A stretch of 28,806 bases of DNA, taken from contig DXZO01000039.1 in NCBI GenBank assembly GCA_019419625.1, forward strand, positions 37,898 through 66,703. The letters run 5' to 3'. The translations under genes and the position numbers were made by a program. Positions within the stretch are counted from its first letter, which is position 1. Each line of letters begins with the position of its first letter. Below are positions 22,207 through 28,806 of the stretch, piece after piece. The notes beneath the pieces are model-generated. The model made no database searches. It worked only from the letters and a program-made list of their open reading frames with translations, and had not been told where the DNA came from. Source of the DNA: Collinsella sp. (GTDB lineage Bacteria; Actinomycetota; Coriobacteriia; Coriobacteriales; Coriobacteriaceae).

Positions 22207-23220
22207 ATGGCATATCCCGTATTTGACCTACACTGCGACACCGCCGACCGCATCGGCTGGGCCACGCTCGATCTCGACCTGCGCTTTACCGCCGGCACCG
22301 ACGGTTATTTCCCCGGCGACGAAACGCATCCGCAAGATTTCGACCTCATCGAGGGCAACGCCTGCGCCATCTCGCTCGCAAAGATCGGCAACACGCCGTG
22401 GGCACAGTGCTTCGCCACGTTTGTCCCCGACGAGATTCCCACCGCCCACGCCGCGCGCTTCCAGGCGCAGATCATGGCGCACATGAGCGGCCAGGCCATG
22501 CTTAACCACGACCGCATGGTCAACGTACGCAGCGCGGCAGACATTCGCCCCGCGCTCAAGGACGGCAAGGTCGCTTGCATCCACACCATCGAAAACGCCA
22601 CGTTCTTTGCCGAGGACCCCGCGCTGATCGAGGTGCTCAAGAGCCTGGGCGTGCTTATGTCGTCACTCAGCTGGAACGCGCAGGGACCGCTCGCGAGCGG
22701 CCACGACACCCACGCCGGCCTCACCGCCGCCGGCATCGAGGCGCTTACGCAGATGGAGCACGCCGGCATGGTGCTCGACGTCTCCCACCTCAACGATGAG
22801 TGCTTTGACGAGGTTGTCGCCCACGCCACGCGCCCCTTCGTCGCCAGCCACTCCAACTCCCGTACCGTCTGCAGAGTCAAGCGCAACCTCACCGACGACC
22901 AGTTCCGCACCATTCGCGACATGGGCGGTATCGTCGGCCTCAACTACTGCAGCGAGTTCCTTTCCAACGACGCAACCAAAAAGACCGCCGCAGACGTCAC
23001 CTTCGACCAGCTAGCGGCACATATCGAGCACTGGCTCGACCTGGGCGGCGAGGACGTCATCGCACTCGGTGGCGACTGGGACGGCGCCACTGTGCCCGCC
23101 TTCCTCTCCGATGCCAGCATGATGCCCGAGTTCCAGAACATGCTCTCCAAGCACTTTGGCAAGACCGTGATGCAAAAGCTCTGCAGCGACAACGCGCTCG
23201 CCTTCTTTGAGCGTTATTAA
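22207..23220 (+). CDS. Membrane dipeptidase family (M19) dipeptidase
   Basis: This 337-residue metallo-amidohydrolase is of the renal dipeptidase family. Metal ligands and motifs are readable: FDLHCDT (His and Asp), HTIENATFF (bridging Glu), LDVSHLND (His), ASHSNSRTV (His) and GGDWDG (Asp). No signal peptide is present, so it is cytoplasmic despite the family name. It would hydrolyse dipeptides, possibly those with D-residues. GGAGG lies before the ATG at 22207. It is divergent from the SlyD-like gene. Confidence 0.93.
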   Translation: MAYPVFDLHCDTADRIGWATLDLDLRFTAGTDGYFPGDETHPQDFDLIEGNACAISLAKIGNTPWAQCFATFVPDEIPTAHAARFQAQIMAHMSGQAMLNHDRMVNVRSAADIRPALKDGKVACIHTIENATFFAEDPALIEVLKSLGVLMSSLSWNAQGPLASGHDTHAGLTAAGIEALTQMEHAGMVLDVSHLNDECFDEVVAHATRPFVASHSNSRTVCRVKRNLTDDQFRTIRDMGGIVGLNYCSEFLSNDATKKTAADVTFDQLAAHIEHWLDLGGEDVIALGGDWDGATVPAFLSDASMMPEFQNMLSKHFGKTVMQKLCSDNALAFFERY

Positions 23221-23236
23221 TTTCACATCCCTTGAG

Positions 23237-23272
23237 CGGGCCGGCATGCCGAACGGTCGACATGCCGGCCCG
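23237..23272 (+). terminator. Hairpin between the dipeptidase and YgjP-like genes
   Basis: A perfect 12-bp stem (CGGGCCGGCATG with CATGCCGGCCCG) surrounds a 12-nt loop. The sequence after it is C-rich, not T-rich, so it is either a weak terminator or an mRNA-stabilising or processing hairpin within a two-gene unit. Confidence 0.5.
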
Positions 23273-23294
23273 TCCCCAATCCAAAGGACCGCTT

Positions 23295-24071
23295 TTGACG
23301 CAGCAGTTTACGATTTCCGCATCCCGACCGGATGGGACGCCCATCCCCGTCGTCGTTACCAAAAAGTGCGTCAAGAACTTCAACCTACGCGTCACTTCGA
23401 GCGGTGAGGTCCACGCCAGCGCACCGCTCGGCGCCACCCGCGAGCGTATCGAAGCGTTTGTGAAGCGCAACAGCGCCTGGATTACCAGCCGACTTGCCCA
23501 GCGCGAGCAGCGTCAGGCGACGGCACGAGAGCCGCTCAGCCCCTCGTCCATCATTGCACTTTGGGGCAAGCCCATCACGGTACAGGATGCACTCGATCAC
23601 AACTTTGCATCACCCGCACCGCGACCCAAACAGGCCACCTTCGCAAGTTTTATGGGTACCGATGAATCGGACGAAGGCCCACAGGCCAAGCGGCACGCAA
23701 TCCTCGACGGCCTAACGTCCGATGAGCTCCAAGCCCACATCGACCAGCTCTTTGCGTCCGAGGTCACATCGGCGCTGCGCGACATCGTGCACGCGTACGA
23801 AGTCGCAATGGGCGTCACCGTGGCCCGCATCTCCGTGCGCAGCATGAAAACGCGCTGGGGATCATGCACGCCCAAATCCGGCGCCATTCGCATCGCGCGC
23901 GAGCTCGCCGCCTACCCCGTCGAATGCCTCGACATGGTTGTCGCCCACGAGTTCGTCCACTTGCTCGAGCCAAGCCACAATCAGCGTTTTCACGCCCTGC
24001 TCGACACGTACTGTCCCAACAATAGAGCTCTGTCGCAGCGGCTCAAGCAGCCACCCATAGAGACGTATTAG
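23295..24071 (+). CDS. YgjP-like zinc metallopeptidase domain protein
   Basis: This 258-residue protein of the YgjP/SprT-like family (DUF45) has an N-terminal beta-rich part: VVVTKKCVKNFNLRVTSSGEVHASAPLG, followed by RIEAFVKRNSAWI. A C-terminal zincin domain holds RSMKTRWGSCTPKSGAIRI and the HExxH motif at 218-222 (VVAHEFVHLLEPSHNQRFH), with His228 as likely third ligand. The substrate is unknown. The middle (about 75-135) is longer than I expect for the family. The start is uncertain: I chose the TTG at 23295 because AAAGGA precedes it; an ATG at 23262 lies inside the upstream hairpin and has no ribosome site. Confidence 0.85.
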   Translation: MTQQFTISASRPDGTPIPVVVTKKCVKNFNLRVTSSGEVHASAPLGATRERIEAFVKRNSAWITSRLAQREQRQATAREPLSPSSIIALWGKPITVQDALDHNFASPAPRPKQATFASFMGTDESDEGPQAKRHAILDGLTSDELQAHIDQLFASEVTSALRDIVHAYEVAMGVTVARISVRSMKTRWGSCTPKSGAIRIARELAAYPVECLDMVVAHEFVHLLEPSHNQRFHALLDTYCPNNRALSQRLKQPPIETY

Positions 24072-24077
24072 AACCGG

Positions 24078-24563
24078 TTACCGCACGCGCTCGATCTCGA
24101 CACCGCAGCTTGCCAGGGGCAGGCCAACAGGAGCCCACGGCTTATCGAGCTTTATGCGCACACCAAGCAGCAGGGGGTAACGACGCAGCAGCATCTGGGC
24201 CACACCCTCGGCTGCCGCCTCGATGAGTTTAAACGTATGCTCGCGCAGATAGCCATCAACATCGTGGCACACCGAGCCGTAGTCAATCGAGGCATCCAGG
24301 TTATCGTGCTCCCCCGCCGCGCGCAGGTCGGCATAGAGCACCAGAGAAACGATGAACTTCTGACCCAGCGCGTTCTCCTCGGGATACACGCCATGGTTGG
24401 CAAAAACCTCAAGGCCGTCAATGACAATACGATCGGCATGGCGCAAATCGTCATAGCTTACATGGGGCACCGCCGTTGCGGTGGATATTTCGCCCCTTCC
24501 ACGGCGGGCGAGCTCGGCGCCTTCAGTCTTGGTTGCATTCTCGGGCAGTTTCTTGTTACTCAT
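24078..24563 (-). CDS. folB: Dihydroneopterin aldolase with an N-terminal extension
   Basis: This 161-residue protein has a normal FolB domain of about 118 residues: DRIVIDGLEVFANHGVYPEENALGQKFIVSLVLYADL, then SIDYGSVCHDV, FKLIEAAAEGVAQMLL, and GVRIKLDKPWAP (catalytic Lys). It converts dihydroneopterin to 6-hydroxymethyl-dihydropterin and glycolaldehyde in folate synthesis. About 43 extra residues precede the domain. The ATG at 24563 has a good GAAGGAG site and no start codon lies near the domain boundary, so the extension is probably translated. Last gene of folE-HD-folB. Confidence 0.92.
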   Translation of the reverse strand: MSNKKLPENATKTEGAELARRGRGEISTATAVPHVSYDDLRHADRIVIDGLEVFANHGVYPEENALGQKFIVSLVLYADLRAAGEHDNLDASIDYGSVCHDVDGYLREHTFKLIEAAAEGVAQMLLRRYPLLLGVRIKLDKPWAPVGLPLASCGVEIERVR

Positions 24564-24606
24564 CGCGATCGTCTCCTTCGTTTAGAACCCCGACCGCGCA
24601 AACTAA

Positions 24607-25188
24607 CTACACGCGAATCGACAGGTTCTTTTTATCATCGCTCCAGTTGCAAGCATTGCGCGCGGGGCATGCAAAGCAGGCGCGCGACGCTTTGTCGGCC
24701 GCATAGAGCAGACGCTCAAGCGGTTGGCTGTTCACGCGCAGCTTTCGATGGCCCAGAATGGCCGTCTTAATGGCTGCGGCATCGGCCGGCTCAAACGCCA
24801 CGTCATCGGGCATGCCGCCGAGAATCGCATCAGCGACGCGTTCGCTTGCAACATCATGGGATATACCCGATTCATACTGTTCATCTTTGCCGATATCGTG
24901 AAGAAGTGCCGTGGCGTAGATGACCTCGCGGTCAAATTCGAGCTGCTCCTCGAGATTCTTGATCCACATAATGCGAGCGACATCGAGCAGATGGTCAATA
25001 CCGTGGCGGCAGAAGATGCGCCCCGATTCCAACTGTACGATGTTGCCCAGGTGCCGCCGGAACAGCCCGTTGGCACAAATGTAATCAATGCGAGGCATGG
25101 CACCAAAGGGGGCCAGACCCGAAGCCATAAAGCCGCGACGCGACGTCCCCTCATCGGTCTTCGATGTAAAGTCGTTGACGACTCTCAT
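24607..25188 (-). CDS. HD-domain phosphohydrolase in the folate operon
   Basis: This 193-residue metal-dependent phosphohydrolase of the HD superfamily has first histidine His62 in CRHGIDHLLDVARIMW, the HD pair His97-Asp98 in ALLHDIGKDEQYESGISHDVAS, and a later helix with LLYAADKASRACFACPARNACNW. That last segment carries three cysteines (C-x2-C-x5-C) after a conserved Asp. It starts 2 bp after the folE stop, without a clear ribosome site, so translation is probably coupled; an internal start at Met31 is possible. Position between folE and folB suggests a role on a pterin phosphate, which is inference. Confidence 0.85.
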   Translation of the reverse strand: MRVVNDFTSKTDEGTSRRGFMASGLAPFGAMPRIDYICANGLFRRHLGNIVQLESGRIFCRHGIDHLLDVARIMWIKNLEEQLEFDREVIYATALLHDIGKDEQYESGISHDVASERVADAILGGMPDDVAFEPADAAAIKTAILGHRKLRVNSQPLERLLYAADKASRACFACPARNACNWSDDKKNLSIRV

Positions 25189-25190
25189 GG

Positions 25191-25748
25191 TTAGCGGCCC
25201 AGCATCCTAAAGAAACGCTCCTCGAGCGCGGGATCGGTCTCAAAGACGCCGCGGCGAGCAAGCGTCACGGTCTTGGTGCCGGGCTTTTGCACGCCACGCA
25301 TCGTCATGCACATATGCTCGGCCTCCATCAACACAATCGCTCCCTGGGGAGCGAGATAATCCATGAGGGCATCGGCAACCTGTGTGCACAGTTGCTCCTG
25401 CAGCTGAAGACGGCGGGCATAAACCTCAACCGTGCGGGCGAGCTTGGAAAGCCCAGCCACCCGACCGTTAGGGATATAACCAATGGCGGCCTTGCCATAA
25501 AACGGCAGCAGATGATGTTCGCACAGCGAGTAGAACGTAATGTCGCGCTCGATAACCAAATCGTTCGAAGCGACGGCAAAGGTTTTGGACAGGTGCTCCT
25601 CGGCACTCTGGTCCATGCCGCCGGCGATCTCACCATACATACGGGCAACGCGCGCCGGGGTCTCCAGCAGGCCCTCACGAGTTGGGTCCTCGCCTATGCC
25701 CTCAAGCAACAGCTTAATGGCGGCCTCGACTTTTTCCTGATCGACCAT
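25191..25748 (-). CDS. folE: GTP cyclohydrolase I
   Basis: This 185-residue enzyme makes 7,8-dihydroneopterin triphosphate from GTP, the first step of folate synthesis. Zinc ligands are visible: Cys76 and His79 in LCEHHLLPF, and Cys147 in EHMCMTMRG. Other marks are EDPTREGLLETPARVARMY, FYGKAAIGYIPNGRVAGLSKLARTVE and RRLQLQEQL. Having the zinc cysteines, it is the zinc-dependent IA type. A GAGG site precedes the ATG. First gene of folE-HD-folB. Confidence 0.97.
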   Translation of the reverse strand: MVDQEKVEAAIKLLLEGIGEDPTREGLLETPARVARMYGEIAGGMDQSAEEHLSKTFAVASNDLVIERDITFYSLCEHHLLPFYGKAAIGYIPNGRVAGLSKLARTVEVYARRLQLQEQLCTQVADALMDYLAPQGAIVLMEAEHMCMTMRGVQKPGTKTVTLARRGVFETDPALEERFFRMLGR

Positions 25749-25814
25749 CTGGGCCTCACTTTTCCGATTTCACGTTTGCGCTATGGTACCACGCCCTCCG
25801 GCATCGACCACAAG

Positions 25815-26396
25815 CTACATAGTATGGGTCGAATAGACCGGATCATCACGCCAAAGTTCAACCGCATCACAAAGCGCAACGCCCTCGCGCTCAGCACGGG
25901 CGCGCGTGGCGTTCATATCGATCACGCGCTGGTTACTCGAGCCCCTAAAGCGCAGCGTGATATCGTACAGGTCCTGAACAAACGGGCCGTCCACCAACAT
26001 ATCAAGACAGGTAAGGATACGGTCCGTGACCTCGGTATGGTGGCGTCCTCCCGGCATAAGCTCCTCGAGCACATCGCCGGTAAAACACCAAATGGTCTTT
26101 CCTGACCCCGCAGGATAAGCGGCACGAACACGCTCGACAAACTCAACGAGCCCCGCCTGGTTCTCGGGCTCCATGGGCTCTCCGCCCAGAATCGTCAGGC
26201 CGTCAATAAAGGGATGATCGAGGCTCTCGATAATCTTGTCCTCGACGGCACGATCAAACGGCTCGCCCGCGGCAAAGTCCCACGCGACGGAGTTAAAGCA
26301 GTTCTTACACCCACGACGGCACCCGCTCACAAACAGAGAAGTACGAACACCTTCCCCATCGGCAATGTCGAAATATTTAATGTTCGCGTAGTTCAT
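25815..26396 (-). CDS. nrdG: Anaerobic ribonucleotide reductase activating enzyme
   Basis: This 193-residue radical SAM protein contains the cluster motif CRRGCKNC (Cys26, Cys30, Cys33) in LFVSGCRRGCKNCFNSVAWDF, followed by GLTILGGEPMEPENQ with the SAM-binding GGEP. It installs the glycyl radical on NrdD. The ATG at 26396 follows AGGAAGG. It lies 426 bp downstream of nrdD, an unusually wide gap, filled with inverted repeats. Expression probably depends on read-through or on a promoter in that gap. Confidence 0.95.
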   Translation of the reverse strand: MNYANIKYFDIADGEGVRTSLFVSGCRRGCKNCFNSVAWDFAAGEPFDRAVEDKIIESLDHPFIDGLTILGGEPMEPENQAGLVEFVERVRAAYPAGSGKTIWCFTGDVLEELMPGGRHHTEVTDRILTCLDMLVDGPFVQDLYDITLRFRGSSNQRVIDMNATRARAEREGVALCDAVELWRDDPVYSTHTM

Positions 26397-26421
26397 AAGT
26401 AACCTTCCTGGGGGTCTGGAG

Positions 26422-26485
26422 CATATCATCCCGTCCTCAAACATTCTCGGCCTGCGGCCTGCGAAACTGCGGGCGGGACGATATG
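26422..26485. repeat. Imperfect inverted repeat just upstream of nrdG
   Basis: CATATCATCCCGTCC (26422-26436) pairs with GGGCGGGACGATATG (26471-26485), with one A/C and one T/G position, around a 34-nt interior with GGCCTGCGGCC. It lies within 100 bp of the nrdG start and could be an operator or leader structure. Confidence 0.5.
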
Positions 26486-26673
26486 TCCCGGCCTCATGCA
26501 AAAGGCAACTCAATGAACGAAGCGAACATCGAGTATAGGGTTCGAGGTCCAATAAAAACTGGGTTGCGGCTCAACCGCCATCGCAAGTAAATCGCAGCTG
26601 CAGCTCGAATTATTTCCGCTAAGAACTTCGAGGAGTGAGCAGACCGCATGCTGCATCTCAGCTACATCAACTT

Positions 26674-26811
26674 GGCCGCCCCGTAGCGAGGCCCCGGACC
26701 TTTGCTCGATATGAGTTCCGCACGAACAGGAGGCGCCAGTGGCGCCTCCGTCGTGAGCCAAGACTGTCCGAAATAGCGAGTAAAGGTCCGGGGCCTCGCT
26801 ACGGGGCGGCC
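26674..26811. repeat. 138-nt element with 35-bp terminal inverted repeats
   Basis: The arms 26674-26708 and 26777-26811 are complementary at 34 of 35 positions; the exception, 26704/26781, is G-T. The 68-nt interior carries its own nested hairpin: CACGA/TCGTG enclosing GGAGGCGCC/GGCGCCTCC around AGT. No transposase is present, and I see no clear target-site duplication. It begins 12 bp after the nrdD stop (on the minus strand). Confidence 0.8.
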
Positions 26812-26822
26812 TGGGATGACTA

Positions 26823-28806
26823 TTAGAGATGCAGCACGCGGTCGCGGATCTCCTCGGTTCGACCCTGGTTCCAGAACTGGGTACCGATGTAGCCGCACGT
26901 GCGACGGGCGACATTCATCTTCTCCTGGTCGCGGTTGCCGCAGCTGGGGCACTCCCACACCAGCTTGCCGTCATCCTCGACAATCTTGATCTCGCCATCG
27001 TAGCCGCACACCTGGCAGTAGTCGCTCTTGGTGTTGAGCTCGGCGTACATGATGTTGTCGTAGATGTACTGCATCACGCGGATGACAGCCTTGAGGTTGT
27101 CCTGCATGTTGGGAACCTCGACGTAGGAGATGGCACCGCCCGGCGAAAGCTGCTGGAACATGCCCTCGAACTTGAGCTTGTCGAATGCGTCGATCTCCTC
27201 GGACACGTGGACGTGGTAGCTGTTGGTGATGTAGCCCTTGTCCGTCACGCCCGGGATGATGCCAAAACGACGCTGCAGGCACTTGGCGAACTTGTAGGTC
27301 GTCGACTCAAGCGGGGTACCGTACAGCGAGAAGTCAATATCGCTTTCGGCCTTCCACTCGGCGCACTTGTCGTTCATGCGCTGCATGACGGCCATGGCAA
27401 AGGGCGTGCCCTCCTTCTCGGTGTGGCTGTGGCCCGTCATGTACTTGACGCACTCATACAGGCCGGCATACCCCAGGCTGATGGTGGAATAGCCGCCCAC
27501 GAGCAGCTTATCGATCGTCTCGCCCTTCTTCAGACGCGCCAGGGCGCCGTACTGCCAAAGAATCGGTGCGGCATCCGAAAGCGTACCCATCAGACGCTCA
27601 TGACGGCACAGCAGGGCGCGGTGGCACAGCTCGAGGCGCTCGTCGAAGATTTTCCAGAACTTGTCCATGTCCTGATGCGAGCTCAGCGCGACATCGGGCA
27701 GGTTGATGGTCACAACACCCTGGTTAAAGCGGCCATAGTACTTAGGTTTGGTCGGGTCATAGTTCAGCGCGTTGGCAACATTGTTAAAGCCGTTGCCCGA
27801 GCGGTCGGGCGTCAGGAAACTGCGACAACCCATGCAGGTGTAGCAATCGCCGTTGCCGGCGGTCTCGCCCTTCGACAGCTTGAGCTCGCGCATCTTCTTC
27901 TCGGAGATGTAATCGGGCACCATGCGCTTGGCGGTGCACTTGGCAGCCAGCTGGGTCAGGTAGAAGTACGGAGAATTCTCGTGAACGTTATCGTCCTCGA
28001 GTACATAGATAAGCTTGGGGAATGCCGGGGTAATCCACACACCGGCTTCGTTCTTAACGCCCTCATAGCGTTGACGAAGCGTCTCCTCCACGATCATGGC
28101 AAGGTCGTGCTTCTCCTGGGGCGTACGGGCCTCATTGAGATACATAAAGACCGTCACGAACGGCGCCTGGCCATTGGTGGTCATAAGGGTCACGACCTGA
28201 TACTGAATCGTCTGGACGCCGCGACGGATCTCATCGCGCAGACGGTCCTCAACGACCTCACGGACCTTTTCAGCAGATGCCGAAACACCGAGCTCCTCGA
28301 GCTCGCGGGCAACCTCGCCGCGAATCTTTTGACGGCTCACCTCAACAAACGGGGCAAGATGGGTCAGCGAAATAGACTGGCCGCCGTACTGGGAGGAAGC
28401 AACCTGGGCGATAATCTGCGTCGCGATGTTGCAGGCAGTCGAGAAGCTGTGCGGCTTCTCGATCAGCGTGCCCGAGATAACGGTGCCGTTCTGGAGCATG
28501 TCCTCCAGGTTCACCAGGTCGCAGTTATGCATGTGCTGGGCAAAGTAGTCAGAATCGTGGAAGTGGATCAGGCCCTCATTGTGGGCATCCACGATCTCCT
28601 GGGGCAGCAGCACACGCTGAGTCAGATCCTTTGAAATCTCGCCGGCCATATAGTCGCGCTGGACGGAATTGACGGTCGGGTTCTTGTTAGAGTTCTCCTG
28701 CTTGACCTCTTCGTTATTGCACTCGATCAGCGACAGAATCTTGTCGTCGGTCGTGTTCTTCTGGCGCTTCAGGCTCTGAACATAGCGATAGATGATGTAG
28801 TGGCGG
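26823..28806 (-). CDS. nrdD: Anaerobic ribonucleoside-triphosphate reductase (cut by window edge)
   Basis: About 660 C-terminal residues are in the window; the start lies beyond the right edge. It is a glycyl-radical enzyme that makes deoxynucleotides without oxygen. Visible are ENEEVKQENSNKNPTVNS-like sequence at the edge (NNEEVKQENSNKNP), QRDYMAGEISKDLTQRVLLP, HFHDSDYFAQHMHNCDLVNLEDML, and a zinc ribbon CQVCGYDGE...CPSCGNRD. The C-terminal radical site is RRTCGYIGTQFWNQGR, in which the Gly of CGYIG is the expected radical region. The reading frame continues upstream of the internal ATG at 28649 without a stop, so that ATG is not the start. Confidence 0.96.
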   Translation of the reverse strand, partial: RHYIIYRYVQSLKRQKNTTDDKILSLIECNNEEVKQENSNKNPTVNSVQRDYMAGEISKDLTQRVLLPQEIVDAHNEGLIHFHDSDYFAQHMHNCDLVNLEDMLQNGTVISGTLIEKPHSFSTACNIATQIIAQVASSQYGGQSISLTHLAPFVEVSRQKIRGEVARELEELGVSASAEKVREVVEDRLRDEIRRGVQTIQYQVVTLMTTNGQAPFVTVFMYLNEARTPQEKHDLAMIVEETLRQRYEGVKNEAGVWITPAFPKLIYVLEDDNVHENSPYFYLTQLAAKCTAKRMVPDYISEKKMRELKLSKGETAGNGDCYTCMGCRSFLTPDRSGNGFNNVANALNYDPTKPKYYGRFNQGVVTINLPDVALSSHQDMDKFWKIFDERLELCHRALLCRHERLMGTLSDAAPILWQYGALARLKKGETIDKLLVGGYSTISLGYAGLYECVKYMTGHSHTEKEGTPFAMAVMQRMNDKCAEWKAESDIDFSLYGTPLESTTYKFAKCLQRRFGIIPGVTDKGYITNSYHVHVSEEIDAFDKLKFEGMFQQLSPGGAISYVEVPNMQDNLKAVIRVMQYIYDNIMYAELNTKSDYCQVCGYDGEIKIVEDDGKLVWECPSCGNRDQEKMNVARRTCGYIGTQFWNQGRTEEIRDRVLHL

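Larger units (their letters stand above)
26397..26822. other. Structured nrdD-nrdG intergenic region
   Basis: This 426-bp stretch holds no convincing gene. It contains the large inverted-repeat element 26674-26811, a second inverted repeat 26422-26485, and a small hairpin GGTTG/CAACC near 26561-26575. Short open frames across it do not resemble known proteins and run through the repeats. Confidence 0.6.

Noticed and set aside
26674..26811. Insertion sequence
   Set aside because: The interior is only 68 nt and encodes no transposase, and no target-site duplication is evident; at most it is a non-autonomous element.
26510..26914. Minus-strand 134-codon frame across the nrdD-nrdG gap
   Set aside because: It runs through the end of nrdD and both arms of the palindromic element, is rich in Pro/Ser/Arg, and matches no family.
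26829..28634. Plus-strand open frame of about 600 codons antisense to nrdD
   Set aside because: nrdD is unmistakable on the minus strand. The antisense translation is low-complexity Leu/Val/His-rich and has no recognisable domain or ribosome site.
1..28806. CRISPR array, tRNA/rRNA genes, prophage or defence island
   Set aside because: No regularly spaced direct repeats, cloverleaf-like or rRNA sequence, and no phage, Cas or restriction genes were seen in reading the window.

Overview
The window is a dense, roughly 60% GC bacterial chromosome segment. It looks like the core genome of a gut anaerobe of the Coriobacteriia, most likely Collinsella. That placement is inference from four things: the anaerobic NrdD/NrdG ribonucleotide reductase, the DUF3793-flavodoxin pair, frequent GTG/TTG starts behind strong AGGAG sites, and the style of the intergenic repeats. 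I see no prophage, insertion sequence, CRISPR array, rRNA or tRNA.

Layout. 1-920 (-): the start of glucose-6-phosphate isomerase (cut by the window edge) and a stand-alone N-terminal iron-alcohol-dehydrogenase-like domain. 1017-3014 (+): a Y-family polymerase with a YolD-like partner behind tandem SOS (LexA) boxes. 3041-4768: a heavy-metal-domain membrane protein (-) divergent from DUF3793 and flavodoxin (+), with a possible CsoR operator. 4885-7989 (-): a polar amino acid ABC importer (binding lipoprotein, permease with an extra extracytoplasmic domain, ATPase). 8137-11448 (-): endonuclease IV, a Gfo/Idh oxidoreductase and an Fe-S aldo/keto reductase; two related RNA-like hairpins precede the first two. 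11612-13414 (+): a cyclase-family hydrolase and a ketopantoate-reductase-like enzyme. 13523-14697 (-): a small membrane protein and a secreted protein. 15009-16435 (-): MetY with a Cys-containing leader peptide, divergent from a LysR regulator (16595-17497, +). 17597-20117 (+): RNase HI, Gfo/Idh, acylphosphatase and a PerR-type regulator. 20194-22086 (-): a HAD phosphatase, then a SlyD-like chaperone with an orphan UreE-like protein. 22207-24071 (+): a dipeptidase and a YgjP-like metallopeptidase. 24078-25748 (-): folE, an HD phosphohydrolase and folB. 25815-28806 (-): nrdG and nrdD (cut by the window edge), separated by 426 bp of strongly inverted-repeat DNA.

Two observations stand out. First, there are two 86-nt elements (9021-9106 and 10180-10265). 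Every difference within their shared 22-bp stem preserves Watson-Crick or G-U pairing when read as minus-strand RNA, the strand of the genes they precede. Second, metY has a 17-codon upstream ORF (MNCLPRRMPGSCLRPSA) with a near-ideal ribosome site and a stop that overlaps an alternative in-frame GTG start. Also worth attention are the tandem SOS boxes, the orphan UreE-SlyD pair, the Cys-rich insert in DUF3793, and the HD hydrolase inside the folate operon, which could fill a missing dephosphorylation step.
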